64,000 bases of DNA from Erysipelothrix aquatica (GTDB lineage Bacteria > Bacillota_I > Bacilli_A > Erysipelotrichales > Erysipelotrichaceae), in assembly GCF_009828775.2 (NCBI RefSeq), contig NZ_WTSY02000005.1, positions 1-64,000 of the forward strand. The letters run 5' to 3'. Position 1 is the stretch's first letter. Each line of letters starts with the position of its first letter. Positions 1 through 9,012 of the stretch are shown piece after piece. The position numbers were made by a program, and so were the translations under genes. The notes under the pieces are model-generated. The model made no database searches and was not told where the DNA came from. It was given only the letters and a program-made list of their open reading frames with translations.

Positions 1-170
1 CTTATATATTATCTTGCTATAAGTTATCATGTTCTTGGTACCCCTTACATGCACAATTATAAGTTATTTTGTCTATAACAAGAAAGCATAAAGCAAGCAC
101 AAGATTATTATGGCTCGATAAGATATTAAGCCGTATTATGTAAGTGCATACATTACTAAAAGTCAGTAGC

Positions 171-185
171 GACTCAACTTGAGTC
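171..185. promoter_or_regulatory. Palindromic operator candidate upstream of sugar ABC operon
   Basis: A perfect 7+1+7 palindrome (GACTCAA-C-TTGAGTC) lies 33 bases before the start codon of the solute-binding protein. Two copies of ATAAGTTAT, at about 19-27 and 59-67, lie further upstream in the same 218-base gap. No regulator gene is adjacent inside the window. A repressor site controlling the glycosaminoglycan operon is an inference from position and symmetry. The rest of the gap holds no supportable gene. Confidence 0.4.
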
Positions 186-218
186 ATTACAAATAGGTGT
201 ATCCCAGGAGGAAATAGT

Positions 219-1532
219 ATGAAGAAAATACTAGTATTATTATTGAGTTTATTAGTGCTTACTGCTTGTGGATCAAAAGCTAGCGGTGGTGCTCAAACTG
301 AAGCAGATATGGCCAAAGCAGAACGCGTTCTTGAAGGGACGATTCAAATCTATGCGCCAAAAGGAAAAAACTCTGACTATCTTACGAAGTCAATGGAATT
401 ATATAATCAAAAATATTCAGCAAATTTAAAATTAGATTTAGTTGATGTTGCTCCAGCAATTCCAATGGTACAAAAAATTACACCAATGCTTGTATCAGAT
501 GAAAAAATGCCAGAATTAGTATTCATGCAAGATTCAGTTGCAGGATCTATCTTTGAAAAATTCGAAGACCGTTTCTACTCAGCTGAAGCATTCGGATTTG
601 TTGGTGAACACGGAAGCAAATTCTACCCTGCAAAAATGAACATGCTAAAAAATATCGCACCAAGTAAACAAACATTTGGATTCCCTAATGACTGGGGTAA
701 TGCCGCAATGTTCTATAACGATGCAGCATTCAAAGAAGCTGGGGTCAACATGGAAGAAGTCAAAACATGGGACCAATTCATTGAAGCAGGTAAAAAACTA
801 AATGCAGCTACAGGTAAAAAATTAATGTATATGCGTGATACAGGTGAAGTCGATATGATCAACTATCTGACCGAACAACAAGAGGTATCCATGTTTGATG
901 AATCAGGAAACTTGAACTTACTTAATGATGCGGTCATCAAAGCATATGATGTTGTAAACCAAATTCAAGAAGCAGATCTTGCAGCTTATGGACCATCAAA
1001 TGATTATATTAAAATTGGACAAGAAACAGGTGTTATCTTACAAGGTGGTTGGTTAGCGTCAATGCAATCAAAAGATTTCCCAGATGATTCAGGAAACTGG
1101 CGTGTCGCAAAATTACCACAAATGATTGAAGGTAAAGACGTCGCTCCAATGAGTGGTGGATCAAGCTACTATGTTACAAAAAATTCTGAAAATGCAACGG
1201 CTGCATACCAATTCATTACCTTTGCACTCACAGACCTTGATGCCTTACAAGCATACATGGGATTCATGGGACTTCCTGCAAACATGGAAGCCTATGAAAC
1301 AGAAGCTGCTAAGAAACAATTCGAATACTACGGTAACCAAAGCATTCTCGAAGAACTCAACGAAATTAGTAAAACAAGCGTGAATGGCTATGTCTACCCT
1401 TACTCAACAGACCTTGCAAACTATATTCAACAAGCAAGTTATGACATTCAATATAACGGTGCAGATGTTAAAACAGCACTCGAAAAACAAGCAAACGATT
1501 TTGCTCAAAAATATGGCATTAAAGTGAACTAA
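219..1532 (+). CDS. Sugar ABC transporter substrate-binding lipoprotein
   Basis: This 437-residue protein is the extracellular binding component of a carbohydrate ABC importer. It begins with a lipoprotein signal peptide ending in the lipobox LTAC, with the lipidated cysteine at residue 17, and the mature part has the length and composition of family 1 solute-binding proteins. An AGGAGG ribosome binding site lies just before the ATG. It is the first gene of an operon with two permeases, a heparinase II/III-like lyase, a GH88 hydrolase and KduI, so the ligand is probably an unsaturated uronic-acid oligosaccharide. No ATPase gene is nearby; a shared MsmX-type ATPase elsewhere in the genome would be expected. 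Confidence 0.93.
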   Translation: MKKILVLLLSLLVLTACGSKASGGAQTEADMAKAERVLEGTIQIYAPKGKNSDYLTKSMELYNQKYSANLKLDLVDVAPAIPMVQKITPMLVSDEKMPELVFMQDSVAGSIFEKFEDRFYSAEAFGFVGEHGSKFYPAKMNMLKNIAPSKQTFGFPNDWGNAAMFYNDAAFKEAGVNMEEVKTWDQFIEAGKKLNAATGKKLMYMRDTGEVDMINYLTEQQEVSMFDESGNLNLLNDAVIKAYDVVNQIQEADLAAYGPSNDYIKIGQETGVILQGGWLASMQSKDFPDDSGNWRVAKLPQMIEGKDVAPMSGGSSYYVTKNSENATAAYQFITFALTDLDALQAYMGFMGLPANMEAYETEAAKKQFEYYGNQSILEELNEISKTSVNGYVYPYSTDLANYIQQASYDIQYNGADVKTALEKQANDFAQKYGIKVN

Positions 1533-1547
1533 GTACTCTGATTTATG

Positions 1548-1579
1548 AGCACCTTCTCAGGTTTATTGCGGGGGGTGCT
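1548..1579 (+). terminator. Attenuator-like hairpin between binding protein and permease genes
   Basis: The arms AGCACC (1548-1553) and GGTGCT (1574-1579) can pair across a 20-base loop and are followed by TTCTTT. A partial terminator or mRNA-stabilising hairpin here would let the binding protein be made in excess over the permeases, as in many ABC operons. The stem is short, so the call is tentative. Confidence 0.4.
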
Positions 1580-1602
1580 TCTTTGATTATTAAGGAGCAT
1601 AT

Positions 1603-2481
1603 ATGAAAAGCAATATCGAATCACAACAATCCAAATCAGCTTATAAAATGTTGTCGCCGTTTATTTTCTTCTTTGTCCTAACGGTGCTAATACCTACTAT
1701 CGCATCTCTCTTCTTTAGCTTTATGAAAATTTCATCTCAGTTTGAGTGGGTGGGATTCGATAACTTTATAGGGATTTTTAAAGATCCATTATTCTTCAAA
1801 TCGTATGTGAACGTCTTTATTTTTATGGCTGGTTCAATTCCGATTACAATACTACTTGCATTAATCTTTGCGGTTATTCTTAATAAACCGATGGTCAAAG
1901 GACGTACGTTCTTCCGTACGGTTTACTATCTTCCTGCGATTACTTCAATTGTTGCAGTATCGTCTATCTTTTTAACATTTTACAATCCTACGGGACTCTT
2001 TAACCAAGTACTTGCATTAGTAGGGTTAGGGCCTATTCCGTGGCTAACTGACCCGTTTTGGGCCCGTGTATCAATCATAATTGTTTCGATCTGGCTCAAT
2101 GTTGGTTACTATACAATCCTCTTCTTAGCAGGGTTACAAAATGTTCCAGGTGAAATTTATGAAAGTGCAGATATTGATGGTGCCAACAAAGTCCAACAAT
2201 TCTTCCGTATTACGATTCCAATGCTGAAACCTGTTATTTTGATGGCAATCATCCTATCGACGATTAATGGTTTGGGAGCATTTGAAGTTCCAAACATCTT
2301 GTTCAAGAATGGATTCGGTCCAGAATCATCTGTTGTTACTGTGGGGGTTAACCTCTATAAAACAAGTTTTGAGATGGTTGACTTCGGTCGTGCATCAGCA
2401 ATTTCATGGACAATGGTCTTTGTATCAGCAGTTCTATCGATAATTCAGTTCAAGCTTGGAGGTAAAGATAATGAAGCGTAA
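1603..2481 (+). CDS. Sugar ABC transporter permease (MalF/UgpA type)
   Basis: A 292-residue inner-membrane permease with about six transmembrane segments. It carries the binding-protein-dependent transport signature, including the cytoplasmic EAA-like loop around residues 187-206 (YESADIDGANKVQQFFRITI), which contacts the ATPase. The ribosome binding site is AAGGAG before the ATG. Its end overlaps the next permease by 11 bases, so the two are probably translationally coupled. It forms the channel with the product of the following gene and takes substrate from the upstream lipoprotein. Confidence 0.93.
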   Translation: MKSNIESQQSKSAYKMLSPFIFFFVLTVLIPTIASLFFSFMKISSQFEWVGFDNFIGIFKDPLFFKSYVNVFIFMAGSIPITILLALIFAVILNKPMVKGRTFFRTVYYLPAITSIVAVSSIFLTFYNPTGLFNQVLALVGLGPIPWLTDPFWARVSIIIVSIWLNVGYYTILFLAGLQNVPGEIYESADIDGANKVQQFFRITIPMLKPVILMAIILSTINGLGAFEVPNILFKNGFGPESSVVTVGVNLYKTSFEMVDFGRASAISWTMVFVSAVLSIIQFKLGGKDNEA

Positions 2482-3298
2482 ATTACCATCATTAACTCTA
2501 ATTTATTTTGTATTAATATGTGGTGTTGTTGTCTTTGCGCTTCCATACCTATACATGATTATTTCATCTACACAAACCAATGAAGTCATTCTTGGAACAA
2601 CACTAAATTTCAAATTTGGACCGCACTTCGGTGCTAACATTGGCGAAGTTCAAGAGAAGTATGATTATGTTCGCGTCTTGATGAATACAGCAATTATTAC
2701 AATTGTCGGAACGGTTATCTCAACGTTCATCACAACTTTAGCGGGATATGTTATGGCTAAGTACAAGTTTAAAGGTCAAAAATTGATGTTTAACCTCGTT
2801 ATGGTTTCACGGATGGTACCACAATTTGCTGTGATCATTCCACAATTCTATATCTTAAGCAAACTTGGACTTACAAACACCTATGCTGGTGTGATCATCC
2901 CTGCACTTGCATCAACAAACTCTGTGTTTATCATGCGTCAGTACGCCAAGCAGATTCCAGATGAAATCTTGGAGGCACCACGTATTGATGGTGCTAACGA
3001 ATGGACAATATTCTCAAAAATTGTAGTTCCAATTTTAATTCCAAGTATCATTACGACTGCACTTCTTACATTCATGGCATACTGGAATGCATATCTCATG
3101 CCATTAATTATGTTAACAGATCCAAAGAAATTTACAGTGCCACTTATCATTCAAAATATGACACAAAACTTCTACGATCCATTAAATTACGGTGCTTTAA
3201 TGGCATTGCTTGCAACATCAGTAATTCCAATCATTTTAATCTACGGTTGGTTACAAACAAAATTCAAAGCGACCAATTTGGATTCAGCAATTAAATAA
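2471..3298 (+). CDS. Sugar ABC transporter permease (MalG/UgpE type)
   Basis: A 275-residue permease and partner of the preceding one. I chose the ATG at 2471 because GGAGG at 2459-2463 is well placed before it, although the frame is open a little further upstream. It has a hydrophobic N-terminus, about six membrane segments and the EAA loop (EAPRIDGANEWTIFSKIVVP). The C-terminal part matches the MalG class that pairs with CUT1-family sugar permeases. No ATP-binding gene follows, and the operon instead goes straight into catabolic enzymes. Confidence 0.92.
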   Translation: MKRKLPSLTLIYFVLICGVVVFALPYLYMIISSTQTNEVILGTTLNFKFGPHFGANIGEVQEKYDYVRVLMNTAIITIVGTVISTFITTLAGYVMAKYKFKGQKLMFNLVMVSRMVPQFAVIIPQFYILSKLGLTNTYAGVIIPALASTNSVFIMRQYAKQIPDEILEAPRIDGANEWTIFSKIVVPILIPSIITTALLTFMAYWNAYLMPLIMLTDPKKFTVPLIIQNMTQNFYDPLNYGALMALLATSVIPIILIYGWLQTKFKATNLDSAIK

Positions 3299-3302
3299 TG
3301 CT

Positions 3303-3338
3303 AAGACTGCTTGGAGCGAAACGGCTTGAAGCAGTCTT
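3303..3338 (+). terminator. Hairpin terminator between transport and catabolic genes
   Basis: A perfect 10-base-pair stem (AAGACTGCTT with AAGCAGTCTT) is followed by TTTTA. It lies directly after the permease stop codon and before the lyase gene. It may partly terminate transcription, setting a ratio between importer and enzymes; no new promoter is obvious before the lyase. Confidence 0.65.
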
Positions 3339-3371
3339 TTTATGAATAAAATCTAAAGGAGATAAGAATCT

Positions 3372-5306
3372 ATGCATGATTCATTTGTTGGAAATATTAA
3401 TTTGACACGTCACAAATTAAAACAAACATTAATGCTTCTCGACAGTACTGAACGGCGTGCACTTATCGCGCGTGCAGAGCTTATACTTACAGACACGTTT
3501 GTGTTTGATAATGAATGGGATATGGAACGTTCTCATGAACCAATTAACCTACCCAAAATGGATCGTGAATGGAACTATGTCCATAATAGTGATCTAGAAT
3601 GGTCGTATATGTTTCACCGTCATACATTCCTAAATGATTTGTGGGCTGCTTATGCGCTAACGGACGACTTTAAATATATTGCCTATCTCATGGATTTTAT
3701 TGATTTATGGATTTTGGAAAATCCGCATACAAAAGTAAATCACCCATTCAGTTGGCGAACAATAGATACTGCCATTCGTATGAACAATTGGATTCGGATT
3801 ATTGATGCATTACGCGTGATGGAAGTTTTGGATACACAATGGGCAAACCGTCTTTGTGTGTCACTGGATGAGCAAGCTAAACATGTCTCTGATAATCTCA
3901 GTATCATTCGAGCACAGAGTAATTGGGTTGCTATTGAAACCAGCAGTGTCATTGTCTACGAAATATTTAGATATCGCGATGCGTCCAAACGAAGCACTTA
4001 TAAAAATGCGGTATCGTTGTTACAACTCTGTATGAAGCTGCAGATTAACCGCGATGGACTCCAGTGGGAACAATCGTTTATGTATCATCATGAAGTCTTG
4101 ATGGTCTTACTACAAGCATTATGGATTCAAAAGCAAAATGGATTAAAGTCACACAGCCTATTTCTTGAAAGTGCGGAACTGATGACCCGTGCTTCAGAAA
4201 ACCTACGACGTCCGGATAGTACCCAAAGTAATTTTGGAGATAGCGATGTCGAGGTTATGGATGGAATTTTGGCTTTTGCGCAAACAGTCCTCGGTCGGGA
4301 AGTCGAAGGCGCAAAAGGAAATCTCTTTTCAGTCATGCTTTCAGGGATCAACGAGACCGCTGGCGATGTAAATTCAGCATTAATCTCGACGCATATGTAT
4401 GAGTCAGGAATATCTATTATTAAGCATGCTGCATCTGGAAACTTCCTTATGTTTACGCACGGTCCCTTAGGAGGGGGCCATGGTCATGACGACTTGTTGC
4501 ATCTAGAACTTATGTATCGTTTCAAACCAGTCCTCATTGATTCAGGAAGATTTACCTATTTCGAAACCAATCGATCACGTCTAAAATTTAAAAGTTCACG
4601 TGCCCATAATACTGTTTTATTGGATGATCAGGACTACAATGAACACAAAGATGCATGGGATACATTAAAAAACGTTGCGGCAGAGAATCGTGAATTCATT
4701 AATGGATCACGTCTCACTTATTTAAAGGCTGGACACTTTGGGTATAGTACTGTCGCCAATGCTGTATATGTACAACGTGAGGTAATTGCGTTAGAAGATA
4801 TGCGAATTCTCGTCATTGATACGTCTCACGGTCAACAAAATCAAGCATTAACCCATCATTTTATCTTTAATTCAAAAGAGGTCACCATTTCAGAACAGAC
4901 AGCAATCCATAACGAAACAGGGTATCAAGTTCAAAGTTTTGGCTCAACACAGCCCTGGATTCAAGAAACAACAGAAGTTTCTGAAACTTATAATAAAAAA
5001 AGAGAAACAATCCGTATCATCAAAAAGCATGCTGAACAAAAAGTAGTCACATACTTAAGTCCTGTTCAGTATCGAGATATTACGAGTATACCGGTCTATG
5101 ACGAACGTGGTGCACTGATTGATCCGACTATTGTGAGTTGTTATCGCTTCGAGATTGATACTGTATACGAACATGTTTTGATACAACACCAAGAACCTCA
5201 AGATGGCCGTAAGGTTTACGTGGTTTCAGGTCATTATTTTTACGGGACACTTATCCATTTTGTGACTGATGGCGAGACCCTTATTTATGAAGAAAAAATA
5301 CGATAG
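3372..5306 (+). CDS. Cytosolic heparinase II/III-like polysaccharide lyase
   Basis: A 644-residue protein of the heparinase II/III type. The N-terminal half is alpha-helical and rich in Trp, as in the (alpha/alpha) toroid of these lyases. The C-terminal half has the hallmark stretch GGGHGHDDLLHLELM near residue 367, followed by DSGRFTY and RAHNTVLLD, which hold the candidate catalytic His and Tyr. There is no signal peptide, so it should act inside the cell on imported oligosaccharides. By family knowledge it cleaves uronic acid-containing glycans by beta-elimination. GH88 and KduI downstream fit the unsaturated product. Whether it prefers heparin, hyaluronan or another glycan cannot be read from the sequence. 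Confidence 0.85.
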   Translation: MHDSFVGNINLTRHKLKQTLMLLDSTERRALIARAELILTDTFVFDNEWDMERSHEPINLPKMDREWNYVHNSDLEWSYMFHRHTFLNDLWAAYALTDDFKYIAYLMDFIDLWILENPHTKVNHPFSWRTIDTAIRMNNWIRIIDALRVMEVLDTQWANRLCVSLDEQAKHVSDNLSIIRAQSNWVAIETSSVIVYEIFRYRDASKRSTYKNAVSLLQLCMKLQINRDGLQWEQSFMYHHEVLMVLLQALWIQKQNGLKSHSLFLESAELMTRASENLRRPDSTQSNFGDSDVEVMDGILAFAQTVLGREVEGAKGNLFSVMLSGINETAGDVNSALISTHMYESGISIIKHAASGNFLMFTHGPLGGGHGHDDLLHLELMYRFKPVLIDSGRFTYFETNRSRLKFKSSRAHNTVLLDDQDYNEHKDAWDTLKNVAAENREFINGSRLTYLKAGHFGYSTVANAVYVQREVIALEDMRILVIDTSHGQQNQALTHHFIFNSKEVTISEQTAIHNETGYQVQSFGSTQPWIQETTEVSETYNKKRETIRIIKKHAEQKVVTYLSPVQYRDITSIPVYDERGALIDPTIVSCYRFEIDTVYEHVLIQHQEPQDGRKVYVVSGHYFYGTLIHFVTDGETLIYEEKIR

Positions 5307-5314
5307 GAGTACTT

Positions 5315-6442
5315 ATGACAGCAGAAATAATTAAGCAAGCGTTGGATCGTGTAGCAATCCAAACAACATTGAATATGGAATACTTTGTAGACACATTTCC
5401 GTCAGCTTCGACAATTCATAACCAATATCAGAAGGTAAAAAACGAAGATTGGGTAGAAGGTTTTTGGACAGGTATATTGTGGATGATGTTTGAATACCAA
5501 CAACTACCAGTTTATCGTGAGATGGCACAAAGTCATGTCATCTCATTTATAGATCGTATGGATCGTAATATTGTGCTTGATCATCATGACATGGGATTTC
5601 TCTATTCATTATCGTGTGTTGCCTCATATCGCCTAACAGGGGATGAAGCAGCGAAAGATGTTGCCCTCAGGGCTGCAGATAAACTCATCGCAAGATGGCA
5701 TGAAAACCCAGGTTTCATCCAAGCATGGGGTGCTAAAAATGACCCACAAGAACATCGCTTTATTATTGATTCGCTCTTGAATCTACCCCTTTTATACTGG
5801 GCTAATGATGAAACAGGAATTGGTGAGTATCGCGATATAGCAGATCGACATTATCAAATTTGCTTAACATACCTCATTCGAGATAACGGGAGTAGTTATC
5901 ACACCTATTACGTTGATCCAATAACGCACGTTCCAAGTCATGGACTGACGCGACAAGGATTTAGTGATGACTCGTCATGGGCAAGGGGACAGGCGTGGTC
6001 AATTTATGGAATTGCTCTTGGCTATAAACATTATCCACATGCTGAGACCATGAGCCAATTTATGGCAGTTACTGATTACTTTCTCGAAAAACTTCCAGAC
6101 GATCAGGTAGCATACTGGGATTTAATCTTTACTGATGGATCAGACCAGCCACGTGACAGCAGTGCGGCTGCTATTGCGGTATGTGGCATGCTCGAGATGC
6201 TACCCCATATCACAGATGCCAACTATAAGAAGAAAATCGTATCAGCAGTTGATGCAATTATGCTTAGCCTCATCAAAAATTATTCCAATAAACAACCGGT
6301 CAAAGGTCATGCGCTTCTTAATGAAGGTGTATATTCGTGGCATGACAAGTTTGGCATAGAAGAAGGAAATATTTGGGGAGATTACTTTTATGTTGAAGCT
6401 CTGATGCGCCTCAACAATCCATCATGGAAGCCGTACTGGTAA
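5315..6442 (+). CDS. GH88 unsaturated glucuronyl hydrolase
   Basis: A 375-residue cytosolic hydrolase of glycoside hydrolase family 88, which removes the 4,5-unsaturated uronic acid from oligosaccharides made by lyases. The two aspartates needed by the Bacillus enzyme (88 and 149) correspond to D92 (HDMGF) and D152 (IIDSLLNLPLL). The motifs DDSSWARGQAW and DSSAAAIA are also typical. It starts 8 bases after the lyase gene behind AGGAG. Its product isomerises to the KduI substrate, so its place in the operon is functionally logical. Confidence 0.93.
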   Translation: MTAEIIKQALDRVAIQTTLNMEYFVDTFPSASTIHNQYQKVKNEDWVEGFWTGILWMMFEYQQLPVYREMAQSHVISFIDRMDRNIVLDHHDMGFLYSLSCVASYRLTGDEAAKDVALRAADKLIARWHENPGFIQAWGAKNDPQEHRFIIDSLLNLPLLYWANDETGIGEYRDIADRHYQICLTYLIRDNGSSYHTYYVDPITHVPSHGLTRQGFSDDSSWARGQAWSIYGIALGYKHYPHAETMSQFMAVTDYFLEKLPDDQVAYWDLIFTDGSDQPRDSSAAAIAVCGMLEMLPHITDANYKKKIVSAVDAIMLSLIKNYSNKQPVKGHALLNEGVYSWHDKFGIEEGNIWGDYFYVEALMRLNNPSWKPYW

Positions 6443-6491
6443 CAAAAAAACACATTTATATAACCGGTTTACTAGCACTGTTTACTAAATA

Positions 6492-6518
6492 ATTGCGATA
6501 CAGCACGTTATTCGCAAT
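6492..6518 (+). promoter_or_regulatory. Inverted repeat in the gap after the GH88 gene
   Basis: The 212-base gap at 6443-6654 contains arms ATTGCGA (6492-6498) and TCGCAAT (6512-6518) around a 13-base loop. There is no U-tract, so it looks more like an operator or processing hairpin than a terminator. TATGAT at about 6559 may be a -10 box but has no good -35 partner. No gene is visible in this gap. Confidence 0.3.
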
Positions 6519-6654
6519 CTATTGTCTGAACCCGGCAGTTCTACAAAAAGTATATGGTATGATAGAAATGTTGTTGCATGTGTCGTTGCGTTGATTAAAA
6601 CGAAACATGAAGCATATGCCATCACAATTAACCCTATTGGTAAAAGGAGAATCT

Positions 6655-7488
6655 ATGATTAAATTAGGTATTTACAATAAAGACAATCAGATCGTACGTG
6701 AAAAATTTGATCCTAAATATGAATTGCCAGATCGTTTACTGTATGGCGAATCGGAAGAAGCGGTTCACATTGGGAGTCGTAAAATTGCACTTCAAGAAGG
6801 AGATTTTATTCGCCTTGAAGTTGATCAACCCAATCAATACATTTGGGTCAAGTTCGATGATACATTCGAACCAAGCCTTGTGTACATTAAAGATGCAATA
6901 ACATGGGACTATCAAATTCCATTTGAACAATTAGAACGTAGTGCATTGAAAGATACATCATTCACTGGCAATGGTCACTATATTTATGCACGTTATGCCT
7001 ATGATTTTGAAATTAGTCAGTATCGCAACTTGGCATTAAACCGCCATGCAGAATATCTCAACAAAGGGGTATACCCACATGCATCAGCAAATGTCGAAAC
7101 GCGAAATGACCCAACTTTCTTTGCTCGTAATGCAATTGACGGTGTTTGGGCAAATGATGATCACGGAGCTTACCCCTATCAATCTTGGGGTATTAACCAA
7201 CAAGATGATGCAGCATTAACGATTGATTTCGGACGTGAGATTGTGACGGATATGATTAGCATTACTTTGCGTTGTGACTTCCCTCATGATACGTGGTGGA
7301 ATCAAGTATCGATGTCATTCGATGATGGATCCGAAGCAGTCTTTGAGACCGTTAAAACGGATGCCCGTCAAGTCTTCAAATTCGAAGCTAAAACTATTAC
7401 CTCACTAACAATGCATTCATTGATTAAAGGAGAGCCAGGACCATTCCCAGCCCTCACCCAACTTGAAGTTTTTGGAACTAACAAATAA
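6655..7488 (+). CDS. Cytosolic discoidin-like protein of uronate operon
   Basis: A 277-residue protein. I start it at the ATG at 6655 because AAAGGAGA precedes it; the frame is open upstream but without a binding site. The N-terminal half (about residues 1-120) is beta-rich and unrecognised. The C-terminal half resembles an F5/8 type C (discoidin) galactose-binding fold, from NLALNRHAEY through the AIDGVWAND segment to the end. There is no signal peptide, which is odd for a sugar-binding module. Homologous proteins are, from memory, common in uronate-utilisation loci. It could be an isomerase, a hydrolase accessory factor or a sugar sensor; I do not assign a reaction. Confidence 0.7.
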   Translation: MIKLGIYNKDNQIVREKFDPKYELPDRLLYGESEEAVHIGSRKIALQEGDFIRLEVDQPNQYIWVKFDDTFEPSLVYIKDAITWDYQIPFEQLERSALKDTSFTGNGHYIYARYAYDFEISQYRNLALNRHAEYLNKGVYPHASANVETRNDPTFFARNAIDGVWANDDHGAYPYQSWGINQQDDAALTIDFGREIVTDMISITLRCDFPHDTWWNQVSMSFDDGSEAVFETVKTDARQVFKFEAKTITSLTMHSLIKGEPGPFPALTQLEVFGTNK

Positions 7489-7505
7489 GATAAGGAGCCT
7501 TTATT

Positions 7506-8342
7506 ATGAAATTAGAAACACGCTATGCAGCAAGTCCACGCGAAATGGAACGTTTAAATACAACCGAACTGCGCGAACAATATTTAGTTGAATCAATCTT
7601 TATTCCTGGAGACATCTTGTTAACATATACGCACAATGACCGTATGATTTTTGGTGGTGTAACACCAACAACGACGCCATTAGAAATCGTTTTAAGCACA
7701 GAACTCGGTGTGGAATACTTTTTAGAACGTCGTGAATTAGGTGTCATCAACATTGGAGGTAGTGGATCCATCACGATTGAAGGTGAAACGTTTGCCATGG
7801 AAAAACAAGATGGCTTCTACATTGGTAAAGAAACGAAAGACATTCAATTTATGTCAAACGATGCAAGTCACCCAGCAAAATTCTACGTCGTCTCGGTACC
7901 TGCACATAAAAAATATCCAAACGTTAAAATTAGCATCGATCAAATTACACCACGTCTTGCTGGTGAAGCAAAGAGCATGAACGATCGCGAAATCTTCCAG
8001 TATATTCATCCAAATGTATGCGAAAGCTGCCAACTTCAAATGGGATATACGATTTTAAAGGAAGGTTCATCATGGAATACCATGCCAAGTCATACTCACG
8101 AACGTCGCATGGAAACGTATCTTTACTTTGATATTCCTGAAGGAAACCGTGTGTTCCATTTTATGGGTCAACCTCAGGAAACACGTCATTTACTCGTATC
8201 AAATGAACAAGCATGTATCTCACCAAGTTGGTCAATTCATACGGGTGTTGCGACATCAAACTACTCATTCATCTGGTCAATGTGTGGGGAAAATATTACA
8301 TATGACGACATGGACCATGTCGCAATGGAAGACTTACGTTAA
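7506..8342 (+). CDS. kduI: 5-dehydro-4-deoxy-D-glucuronate isomerase
   Basis: A 278-residue cytosolic metalloenzyme that converts 5-keto-4-deoxyuronate to 2,5-diketo-3-deoxygluconate. The zinc ligands known in the E. coli enzyme fall at the same numbers here: H196, H198, E203 and H245 (MPSHTHERRMETY and SWSIHTG). Length is exactly that of the family. It follows the discoidin-like gene by 17 bases with AAGGAG before the ATG. It is the last gene of the operon, so kduD, kdgK and kdgA, needed to finish the pathway, must lie elsewhere. Confidence 0.97.
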   Translation: MKLETRYAASPREMERLNTTELREQYLVESIFIPGDILLTYTHNDRMIFGGVTPTTTPLEIVLSTELGVEYFLERRELGVINIGGSGSITIEGETFAMEKQDGFYIGKETKDIQFMSNDASHPAKFYVVSVPAHKKYPNVKISIDQITPRLAGEAKSMNDREIFQYIHPNVCESCQLQMGYTILKEGSSWNTMPSHTHERRMETYLYFDIPEGNRVFHFMGQPQETRHLLVSNEQACISPSWSIHTGVATSNYSFIWSMCGENITYDDMDHVAMEDLR

Positions 8343-8346
8343 TTTA

Positions 8347-8375
8347 AAGGGGTACTTTGTATCCTTTTTTTTGTG
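8347..8375 (+). terminator. Probable terminator after kduI
   Basis: An imperfect stem pairing AAAGGGGTAC with GTATCCTTT is followed by a T-run. It sits immediately after the kduI stop codon and before the promoter of the sirtuin operon. The bulge makes it weaker than the other terminators here. Confidence 0.5.
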
Positions 8376-8389
8376 CTTGTGCATTTGAA

Positions 8390-8417
8390 CTGACTATCCC
8401 CGGAACTTGCGTATAAT
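8390..8417 (+). promoter_or_regulatory. Promoter of the sirtuin operon
   Basis: A perfect -10 box TATAAT (8412-8417) has CTGACT (8390-8395) 16 bases upstream as a four-of-six -35 box. The start codon of the first sirtuin gene is about 30 bases downstream, leaving room for an AGGAGA binding site at 8431-8436. Confidence 0.6.
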
Positions 8418-8448
8418 GAATATTAAGACGAGGAGACGTAGAAATTAT

Positions 8449-9012
8449 ATGATTATAGCATTAACCGGAGCGGGGATTAGTAAAGCTTCAGGACTAAAAA
8501 CATTTGATGAAATGCCGGGGGTACGCCAAATGTTGAATAAAGAATTCTTAGAAAAAAATCCCGATGCATTCCGTAATTCGGTATACAACATGCATGATTT
8601 GTTCATGGTTGCTGAACCCAACGATGCACATCTCGCATTAGCTGAATATGGTGTTCAAATATTGACGATGAATGTGGATGGATTGCATGAAAAGGCGGGA
8701 AGCAAGCCGATTAACTTACATGGTACAATTCCGACACAGTTTCAAATTGACAATGATTTGGACCTAGAAAATCGTCCTGTACTATATGGTGAAGCAGCTC
8801 CAAACTATCCAAAAGGCATTGAGGCTATTAAAAAGCTAGGAAAAGATGATATACTTTTAGTAATAGGAGCATCGGAGTATACCGTCATATCCAATGACAT
8901 TCGCCGCATTGCAGCAGAAAATGGCGCCCATGTTATTGAAATTCAACAAAATGCGGTTGCGAATACTCGAATTGTTCTTGAGAATCTTATAAAGGCGGGT
9001 ATACAAGTATGA
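8449..9012 (+). CDS. Zinc-less Sir2 family NAD-dependent protein, copy 1
   Basis: A 187-residue minimal sirtuin. I place the start at the ATG at 8449 behind AGGAGA; the reading frame continues upstream into the promoter. It keeps the NAD-binding GAGISKASG motif, the MNVDGLHEKAG segment (canonical TQNIDGLH, here with Met for Gln), the catalytic His in NLHGTI, RPVLYGE and the GAS loop. It has no cysteine at all, so the four-cysteine zinc module of ordinary sirtuins is absent, and it is shorter than a typical bacterial CobB of about 240 residues. Deacylase, ADP-ribosyltransferase or NAD hydrolase activity are all possible. Its stop overlaps the next gene by four bases. Confidence 0.85.
   Translation: MIIALTGAGISKASGLKTFDEMPGVRQMLNKEFLEKNPDAFRNSVYNMHDLFMVAEPNDAHLALAEYGVQILTMNVDGLHEKAGSKPINLHGTIPTQFQIDNDLDLENRPVLYGEAAPNYPKGIEAIKKLGKDDILLVIGASEYTVISNDIRRIAAENGAHVIEIQQNAVANTRIVLENLIKAGIQV

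Noticed and set aside
6607-6654. Upstream extension of the discoidin-like protein
   Set aside because: The earlier ATG codons have no ribosome binding site while the ATG at 6655 has a good one, so the extra residues are unlikely to be translated.
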